DNA from: Jackrogersella multiformis
Taxonomy: Eukaryota > Ascomycota > Sordariomycetes > Xylariales > Hypoxylaceae
Length of the DNA: 64,000 nucleotides
Direction of reading: 5' to 3'
NCBI GenBank assembly: GCA_902806575.1
Contig: CADCXD010000005.1
Span: 2,294,001-2,358,000, forward strand
The translations under genes and the position numbers were made by a program. This document shows, piece after piece, positions 57,301 through 64,000 of this stretch (its first letter is position 1; the number at the start of each line of letters is the position of its first letter). Below the pieces are notes generated by a model. That model did no database searches and was not told where the DNA came from. It saw only the letters and a program-made list of their open reading frames with translations.

Positions 57301-58901
57301 GTGTTCCCGTGATGCCCCAAGCGTTGACACGAGGGATCATTCTCGCAACCTTCGCAGCGCCGGTGACGCTGCTCTCGATCTGCTGAACCTCATCCAGGCA
57401 TACCCTCCACCAAGAGATCTGGACTAGGGGCGACTTAGGACGCTCATACTTCTTCTTATGTCGCATAGAACGAGTGGGAGGCTCTTCGGTATAGTGTATC
57501 TCGGCCTGGAGAACATTATATGTAGTAATAACAACATCGTATTCTGCCATTTCAGAGACCAGCTGACCCCCCTCAACCCCCTTGAGACCCTCGTAGACCA
57601 TTACTCGTAGGTCTGGTGCATGATTGCTGAACTCCGAGATCCACTGGTTCTTCAATGTAGACGGAGTGACGATCAGAGTTGCGCCACTGGGAAGGCTATT
57701 CTGAGGTAATACGTTGTTTGAAGTCGGAGAACTCCCACGAGGGTGTATACAGACGAGGGAAATCATTTCGACTGTTTTCCCCAAGCCCATTTCTTCAGCA
57801 AGGATTCCACCTCGTATAGTAGCTTCGCTAGTTCTACGGAAGGGGGTGATATCCCTAGTCACGACATGGAAGAGATCGCTGAAGTAAAATGGCTGTTCGT
57901 TTACATCCTTCGCCGCATTGAATGACAGCGGGAGATCAGAAGTTGGCGGCTTAGAGAAGGGCTCCAGACCAGGCTCCCCATTTGCGCATTGATCATTCCA
58001 CGAAACACCCTCCCTGTTCAGAAGCCACTGCAAGGCCCTACGCTGGAAAGGAAACAGCTGTGAGACTAAACCGGGAGGTGTCAGGTACAACAGGTTTGAA
58101 TTATCCTTCTCGGGGATAAATGCGGCGTCATAGAATGCTTGAGGTGATAGCTTCTCACTAGCGTCATGCTCCCGAGTTCGACTTTCGAGGAACGTGTCTA
58201 GGACTAGCCTGTTAAGATCACGTTGAGAGGAGCTATGGAGGGGATGCGTCGACACATTCCAATTTAGCTCGAGGGAGAATTGTAGTTCGTCCTTCCTATT
58301 CTTTCTCTCCAGGTCAATCGCGACGCGTACCCAGACCGCACCCTCTTGGCTGTCATCATCTTTGCTCTGGGTTAATACCTTCAGGATTGCCGATACCTTC
58401 TTGGAGAATTTTGAGAAGCCCAGACCGATTTCCGATTTAAATGCACCATAGGGAGATCGACCAATGGAAGAAAGGCTCAGGATGCGACGATTCTCGTCAT
58501 GGTGTAGTTTTACGTAGCGATGGACATTAACCCGCGTAACTAGCTCCGCGACGGTTACTTCGGATTGGGCTTGTCGTTTAAGTACGAAAACGTCTCGCGC
58601 GATAGGGACTGCTTCGGCGCGATCAACTCTGGCGCGTTTCTGGGGAGGTTCGCCCGGCTCAGCCGAGTCGTGTGTGGGAATATCGGGCGGGAGCACATGC
58701 AAGAAACTGAGGAAATCGGCAGGAAATGGATCTATGGAAGTTTAGTAGTGTTGCCAGGGGCACCGAGAATACCGGCTGAATAGGTAGGTAGGTAGGTAGG
58801 TATGAATATGATAAAAGCGCACCCTTTACTCTAACGTGCTGGACCTGAACCTTCTTACGGTTGGCCGGCTTTGAAGCTAGCGACGAATCTGGATCACTCA
58901 T
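54378..58901 (-). CDS. SHPRH/Irc20-like SNF2 helicase with RING E3 domain (1459 aa)
   Basis: Exons on the minus strand: 58901-58823, 58731-55513, 55459-54378; introns of 91 nt (GTGCGC...CCATAG) and 53 nt (GTAAGC...CACAG) each preserve frame, giving 1459 aa. Motif order: N-terminal region, SNF2 ATPase lobe 1 with Walker A AEEMGLGKT (residues 338-346), helicase motif II as DEVQ (473-476) instead of DEAH, TGTP (501-504), a long helical insert (about 700-1100), a C3HC4 RING (C1114, C1117, C1129, H1131, C1134, C1137, C1148, C1151), then helicase lobe 2 ending in VNASHVFLCEPLLNTALELQAIARVDRIGQ. A RING between the two lobes is diagnostic of the Rad5/SHPRH/Irc20 group; the DEVQ box and long insert favour SHPRH/Irc20. 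Expected: nuclear DNA-repair or replication-stress factor with ubiquitin-ligase activity. Intron 1 contains a GTAG-tetramer run (58781-58803). Confidence 0.92.
58781..58803. repeat. GTAG tetramer run within an intron
   Basis: Five TAGG units in the first intron of the SHPRH-like gene, the same motif family as the intergenic palindromes. Confidence 0.8.
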
Positions 58902-59083
58902 GGTGAACGAATGCAGGGCGCCTCAAAGGCGGCGGATGGGTATCTCAAAGCACTTATAATCTCAAGTTTAAACTCTTGGGACGATGAGTGCTTGGATGGG
59001 ACGATAGAAGGGTACGGAATAGATTACAGTGCGACGTGGCGCAGCCAATCTGAAAGTATGTGTTTGACATTGACATGAAGCGT

Positions 59084-59137
59084 GAAGACGAAGACGAAGA
59101 CGAAGACGAAGACGAAGACGAAGACGAAGACGAAGAT
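59084..59137. repeat. GAAGAC hexanucleotide repeat (about nine units)
   Basis: Near-perfect tandem GAAGAC, with one GAAGAT at the end, in the divergent promoter. A purine-rich array on one strand and a CTTCGT-type array on the other. Confidence 0.95.
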
Positions 59138-59171
59138 GAAGGCTGTGGTGTGAGAGTAAGAAAATACTGCA

Positions 59172-59191
59172 TAGGTACCTAGGTAGGTACC
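59172..59191. repeat. TACCTAGGTA-type palindrome
   Basis: TAGGTACCTAGGTAGGTACC, 35 bp downstream of the GAAGAC array. Confidence 0.8.
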
Positions 59192-59720
59192 GACGACGAA
59201 AAGATGGTTGTTAATACCAGGTACCTAAGGTCCTAGGTAGGTAGAGGGGCAGTCCGTTCAGTCAGCATTATCGCATCCCGATAAGAGCTGTACCCCACTA
59301 TTTTGACTTACGATCGCATGCCGCATGTGAGGCTTACGTAGTAGAACAATTAAACATACTACACTAGGTAGGTAGTAGAAAAAAGGCTAGCTTCGACCCC
59401 ACCATTCCCAGCCCGGCGCGGCTTCCGTTTCAACTGGTTCCAAACGTGGACGGAGAATGTACCCTAGGCAAAGTACCTAGCGCACTGATCCATCGGAGGA
59501 TACGAATTTCCTTCCGCCGACATATCCCCATTGAATTTTCCCAAGGTACCTCAAAATCCAGGTCGGAGCTGATAGATCTCTACTACGGAATACCTCGCAT
59601 TAGAATCGCGAAGCCGCCCATACTCGACCACTCGTTCCTAACTCTGATATGGTTGTCTGGTTACGTACCTAGGTATTTCGAGATACACTACAAAGGAGGA
59701 ATCAGGAGCTCACAGCCAAA

Positions 59721-60585
59721 ATGGTGCGCGTAAAGGTAAGCCCACACATACACACACACACACACACACCACTCCAAAGCCTTATACATACCCGTCCAAC
59801 CAGTTTAGCAGCTTGCTCACCAGCATCTCCCACAGCCAATCCTACGACCGCAGCAACTGCGCACCGCCATGACCCCCGCCCTTAGCCGCCTCTCACCCTT
59901 CCCTGCATCCGCGCCGTCCCTCCGCGCCTCCAGCACCTCCACCTCCACCTCCCCCTCCCCCTCCGCCGAGCGCCAGCAGCAGCCGCCCCCGGCGATCCCG
60001 GCGCCCACGCCCTTCGTGCCGGACGTGGAGACCTTCCTCACCCTCATCGGCCGGGGGCTCAAGCAGCACGTGTCCAAGTTCCCGACGTGGGAGGCGCTGT
60101 TCTCGCTGACGTCGGACCAGCTGCGGGAGCTGGGGGTGGAGCCGCCGCGGTCGCGGCGCTACCTGCTGCAATGGCGGCAGCGCTTCCGCGGCGGCCGGTT
60201 CGGCGTCGGCGGCGACCTGCGCCACGTGTCCGCCGACGGCGCCGCCGAGCTGCGGGTCCTGGAGCCCGAGCGCGCGCTGGACCGGGACCCCGTGCGCCCG
60301 CGCAAGTACGTCGTCAACGTGCCGCCCGGCCGCTCCCTCGAGGACTGCGCCCCCGACGAGCTGTCCCGCGTCCGCGGCTACAGGGTCAAGGGCGCGAGGA
60401 CCATCGTGGGCCCGTACGTGCTGCCGCTGAAGAACGGCGAGGGCGGCCGCGTCACCGTCACCGAGGGCATGTGGGAGGACCGCCGGGGCCACAAGATCGA
60501 CGGCGGCGAGAGGAGGAGGACCGAGGTCCGCTACAAGAAGCGCATCGCCGAGCGACGCGAGATGAGGGAGCGGGGCGAGCTGTAG
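59721..60585 (+). CDS. mS41/FYV4: Mitochondrial ribosomal small-subunit protein mS41 (IGR motif, about 254 aa)
   Basis: Model: exon 1 59721-59735 (MVRVK), 100-nt intron GTAAGC...CCACAG with a CA dinucleotide run (59742-59769), exon 2 59836-60585. Joined length 254 aa. The alternative is a single-exon start at ATG 59869 (238 aa); I prefer the two-exon model because the donor and acceptor are both strong and the reading frame stays open with PILRPQQLRTA. Both versions give an Arg/Ser-rich, acid-poor N-terminus fitting a mitochondrial presequence. The family core is VETFLTLIGRGLKQH (Ile76-Gly77-Arg78, the IGR motif) followed by FPTWEALFSLTSDQLRELGVEPPRSRRYLLQW. Known family role: mitoribosomal small subunit (yeast FYV4), reported in mitochondrial translation. 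The C-terminal half (RKYVVNVPPGRSL...) is rich in Arg and Gly. Coding GC is very high compared with neighbouring spacers. Confidence 0.85.
59742..59769. repeat. CA dinucleotide repeat in the mS41 intron
   Basis: About twelve CA units in the first intron of the mS41 gene; a likely microsatellite marker. Confidence 0.85.
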
Positions 60586-60843
60586 ATTGGTGATAAGGAG
60601 CCCAGCCTAGCCTAGCCTACGTAGCCTACAATACGGGCCGCTGTACTTTATGTACCATAGCCGCAGGTTCTGCACATATCGACTGTATCGACTGTTAAAA
60701 TATGCCGGAACTTGTCTCCCTATTTTGTTCTACCTAGCCAACGCCTAGTCTCTCTAATGCCTCGAATATGCCTCAGATATGCCTTAAAACTCCTAAGCGC
60801 CGAGCCTGTATTCATTGCAAGTGATTTTCTGCCGCTTCGAACC

Positions 60844-62173
60844 CTACTTCGATGCGCCGAAATCTAGTTTCCGGGCAACTTTAATACTTTTGTCCTCATC
60901 CACTATCCCGGGCCTCCTCTTCAGATCGGCGCCGAGCTTATCCTGAGCGCCGGACTGCTTCTTCGGGAGGTCCTGCTTGCGCGTAGGCTTGGGTTCCTTG
61001 TGCCACCACTCATGCTTGAGCATCTCGAAGGCCGTGATGCGCTTCTTAGGGTCGAGGATCAGAGTCTTCATCAGAAGATCCACGCCCTCGAGGCCCACCG
61101 TACCGAACATGCTCAAGTAATGATCCTTCCCTTGTACCGAGTGGATCTCGGCCGGCGTAGTATACTCGGGTAGCTTAGTAACCCCAGGCCAGTTCTCCTC
61201 CGTAGGTGTGCCGATAGCCTTGCAGATAAGATCGATCTGGTTCATCTCCGTATCTCCAGCAATGTACGGCACTCTTATAATCAGCTCGGCAAAAACCAAC
61301 CCGACAGACCAGATATCCACCGCGCCCGAGTAATGCTTCGCTCCGAACAACAACTCGGGAGGTCTGTACCACCTCGTGATAACATTCGAGGTCATAATCT
61401 TGTACGGATCCGAGAAGCTTCTGGCCAAACCAAAATCCGCTAGCTTCACCTCTCCGTCGGCGGCGATCAGCAAGTTGTTCGGCTTGATATCGCGGTGCAG
61501 CACAAAGTTCTCATGGCAGAACCACACTGCCCTCGTAAGCATGCCCATCCAGGCTTTTATGTCGGCGGCACCGTATATGACGCGATCGTGGTCGCGAATG
61601 AGCATTTCCAAGTCGCCCAGGGGAAGGTATTCCAGAACGAGGTTGAGGTTCTGGTCTTTGGAAGAGAAGACGGAATGTAAGGTTATGATGTTCGGATGGG
61701 AGAGCTCCTGTAGATGCTTGATTTCGCGGACGGCATCGGGGGCCATCCCCTCTGTGTATTCTTTCTGTATCTTGATCTTCTTGATAGCCACGAGCTGCGA
61801 TGGATCGGTCTTTAGGTATCCGAGGTAGACATTCGCGTAGGTACCTTCACCGAGCTTCTTGCCTTTAGTTTAGAGGAATTATGTTAGCACATTTTGGACC
61901 GGTTGTAATTCACCAGATTAGATAATAAAGAGGAAGCGAACCCTTCACATATTTGCGTTTCTCGTCCTCGTTCAGCTGTTCGGCGACGTCTAGAGAAGTC
62001 GATAGAACTGCGGCGGAGGGATTTGGCGCGACAGGTGCAGGCACAGGTGTCCCGTTAGACGATGCTTGCGCCGAAGTTGCCTGTGTCGACGTTGCATTCT
62101 TAAGCGGAGACGATGCGGATCTAGGGTTCTGCAGAGCATCTGTAGGATGCATGACCAAAGGAGATACCGCCAT
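60844..62173 (-). CDS. kin28: Kin28/CDK7-type TFIIH kinase (416 aa, two exons)
   Basis: Exons on the minus strand: 62173-61942 and 61862-60844; the 79-nt intron (GTTCGC, GCTAAC, CTAAAG) splits a Gly codon, so residues 78-84 (GKKLGEG) start the glycine-rich loop. The kinase core shows GEGTYANV (82-89), VAIKK (Lys105), an AVREI helix in place of PSTAIRE, HRDIKPNN (His200-Arg201-Asp202, Lys204, Asn207), DFG (220-222) and the activation segment DPYKIMTSNVITRWYRPPELL, with Thr235 at the CDK7 T-loop site. WYRPPELLFGAKHYSGAVD is CDK7/Kin28-like. Known role: with cyclin H (Ccl1) and Mat1 (Tfb3), phosphorylates RNA polymerase II CTD Ser5 and activates CDKs, in the nucleus. Unusual is the 77-residue N-terminal A/S/T/P-rich extension, longer than in yeast Kin28 (about 306 aa). 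The true N-terminus might also be the next in-frame Met. Confidence 0.92.
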
Positions 62174-63305
62174 TGTGGTGGTTGTTGTCCTGGCCCTCGA
62201 GGATTCAAATCGAGGGGCAGTAGGTAGTAGCAGGCTGAAAGGATTCCTTCAGCCTCGAGAAGAAGAAGCAAGGCTACCTATCTAGTGTACCTATGTAGGT
62301 AGTGTAGTGCATGGATCAATCGATAGAAATAGTACGTAGTAAATAGGTACCTAGGTAATGAACATTTGATTGGTGGGCATTAGATAGTAGCGACCTGAGG
62401 TGCAATACCTAGTGTAGGTACGCACTTGTTCAAGTTGTGTCACATTCTTGGCAGGTCCTTGCCGCATTTCATGGTCTCCATAATATACCTACCTAGGTAC
62501 CTACACTAGGTAGGTACCTACATAGTATAGTACGGATATTGCCGTTCGTCATGTGATTATTACTGTCAATACTCCAACAAAAATGTCGACGGAATACTTG
62601 GTACAAGCATGGCTCATCTTATCTTAAACATCTGATGCAAGTGGCTTGAATTTTTCACGCGCATCTCTCACTATTGACGTCATCCATTTCTTCATTCGGG
62701 TCGCAAACAGTTTCTACATAGTACCTACCTCCCTCCTAGCCTACATACATTGTAGGTAAGTCGGACAGACATGTTCGTATACGTACCCAGGTATTTAACC
62801 ATCAACCTATAAATTCTATAAATTCGTATTAGTGTATTAGATGTAGGTGTACAAGCACAGCCCTACGCCAGTGACGAATTCAATTATAAGTTCCCATTGA
62901 CTTTTAAGTCCGAATCTGTTATTGTCCTGTATCCGTTCGATCCGTAGGTTCCGGACAATACATAGCGCCCTGCTGCCCGAGATTTTTCTTGGCCCATAGA
63001 ATGAAGTCATAAGTCGATCCTCTTTTTGAGGCTTGTTTTGCAAGGCCTCATCATCAATCATTTATAACGTGATCTTTTCTTTTTCTTTTATCGATTTATA
63101 TATACATCACATAGTTGTACGCGTAGCCCATCCGTCAGTTGTTGCTGCAATTTTGTCGTCGTCCTTTGTTAAGACTCCCTAGTCTTGTCTGACCGTCCTT
63201 TCTAATAAAACATCACTCGTTCACCTAAATTCTTTTTCTATACTATATTCTATCACTTAAACATAGTAGAATTTCATAGCGTGAGAAAGAAAGAAAACGG
63301 TAACC
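62174..63305. other. Divergent promoter region (Kin28 / Sfk1-like)
   Basis: About 1.13 kb between start codons. Contains palindromic clusters at 62344-62357 and 62486-62522. Just upstream of the Sfk1-like start, the sequence becomes T/C-rich (TTTTCTTTTTCTTTTATC at about 63072-63089). No gene recognised. Confidence 0.55.
62486..62522. repeat. TACCTAGGTA-type palindrome cluster
   Basis: TACCTACCTAGGTACC, then TACACTAGGTAGG, then TACCTA: an inverted arrangement around a CTACACTAG centre like that at 10279-10311. Confidence 0.8.
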
Positions 63306-64000
63306 ATGAGGTACCTATCTTACTGGGTAAGCAAGCAGATCCCGTTTTTACTACCTACTCAATTGGAGTCGCGCGCAACTAACACCGTCGCAAAGGTTCT
63401 CCCCATCATATCCGGCGTCATGTGGCTGGCAACGCTATTAGGCCTCTTGCTGCACTGGATCATAGACACACACCGAGTAAAGTACGCGTCCATGCAAGGA
63501 GACCAGGCAATCGCGTATATATCAGACGTCGGCGCTTCGAACCTCAAGCCCTTGTTCGTCGTCGGCTGCATCATAACCACCATCTTTCTCGACGCGTCCT
63601 TCCTGTCCGACCGTTTGTTGCGGCATAGGGGCCGGCTGGTGCCCAACACCTCCAAGGGCGAGAAGGTCCTGAGCGGGTTGAGTATCGCCTTTGCCGTCAT
63701 CGGAACCATAGGCCTGACCTTCCTCTCCGGCTTCGATACCCTCCGGTATCCGAGGCTCCATGACGTTTTCTTGTTGCTCTTCATCGCCGGGTATCTATTA
63801 TCAGCCATCTTCTGCTGCTGGGAGTACCAACGCCTAGGCATCAGTGAGTTCCTCCTCCCATCATATTCATCTCGTCCCCACATGAGCAACGCTAACAAGC
63901 CTCCTCCCCGACAGAAAACCGCGAGCACCGCGTCCTTCGCGTCTCCTTCTGGATCAAGCTGACCTTCGTGGTGGTCGAGCTGATCCTCGCCATCGCCTTC
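63306..64000 (+). CDS. Sfk1/Frag1/DRAM-family membrane protein (5' part, cut by window edge)
   Basis: Exon 1 63306-63843 from ATG 63306; intron 63844-63914 (71 nt, GTGAGT, GCTAAC, GACAG) continues in frame into exon 2 from 63915 (KNREHRVLRVSFWIKLTFVVVELILAIAF), which runs off the right end. Four to five hydrophobic segments are visible in exon 1 (about 34-53, 82-105, 124-145, 155-172) plus one in exon 2. The pattern (extracellular loops and a WIIDTH segment, then a Cys-rich CCWEYQRL loop) matches the Frag1/DRAM/Sfk1 family. Yeast Sfk1 works with the Stt4 phosphatidylinositol-4-kinase at the plasma membrane and affects lipid asymmetry. Assignment rests on topology and family pattern; the rest of the gene is outside the window, so the exact member (Sfk1 or DRAM-like) is open. 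Confidence 0.8.

Larger units (their letters stand above)
58902..59720. other. Divergent promoter region (SHPRH-like / mS41)
   Basis: About 820 bp. Contains a GAAGAC hexamer array (59084-59137), palindromes at 59172-59191 and about 59219-59243, and a polypyrimidine-poor region near the mS41 start. No gene recognised. A frame on the minus strand that covers the hexamer array encodes only poly-Ser and is not a real gene. Confidence 0.6.

Noticed and set aside
58954..59172. Minus-strand frame with a poly-Ser run
   Set aside because: It is only the translation of the GAAGAC array in the promoter; no start context or family signal.

Overview
The window is nuclear DNA from a filamentous ascomycete (Pezizomycotina, most likely Sordariomycetes). 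The evidence is the gene architecture and the gene set. Introns are short (about 40 to 220 nt), run GT to AG and often carry CTAAC-type branch points. The intergenic DNA is AT-rich and full of TACCTAGGTA-type palindromes. The gene set includes fungal-specific families: Mid1, recyclin-1, MUB1/SamB, Zn2Cys6 and bZIP-type regulators, a Zrg17-like CDF protein and an SHPRH/Irc20-like helicase. I cannot name the genus from sequence alone.

I model 19 protein-coding genes, joining exons by reading across splice sites in frame. Left part (1 to 32 kb) is sparse: a low-complexity acidic protein (1.4-2.6 kb), a long gene desert (2.6-11.5 kb), a six-exon PfkB sugar kinase (11.6-13.2 kb), a RING protein (15.5-16.5 kb), a Zrg17-like zinc-transporter subunit divergent from a two-TM protein (17.5-21.1 kb), a second desert (21.1-27.6 kb) and a MUB1/SamB MYND protein (27.6-29.5 kb). 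The deserts hold no recognisable gene, only palindromic repeats and AT-rich DNA.

Right part (32 to 64 kb) is denser: an eIF4E family member with a substituted cap-binding tryptophan, a centrin-like EF-hand protein, a Zn2Cys6 regulator divergent from Mid1, a small mitochondrial-type membrane protein, RAMP4/Ysy6, a KNOP1-like basic protein divergent from recyclin-1, a bZIP-like factor without a zipper, an SHPRH-like helicase/E3 divergent from mitoribosomal mS41, the TFIIH kinase Kin28/CDK7, and the 5' part of an Sfk1-like membrane protein cut by the right edge.

The genes are mostly independent housekeeping or regulatory genes. I see no biosynthetic cluster, CRISPR array, rRNA or convincing tRNA, and no intact transposon. 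The most notable points are first coding exons that consist of only the ATG (two genes, plus a five-codon one), a possible GC-AG intron, the palindrome family (including three exact 22-bp copies), and several family members with key residues replaced (zinc transporter, eIF4E, RING, bZIP, EF-hand).
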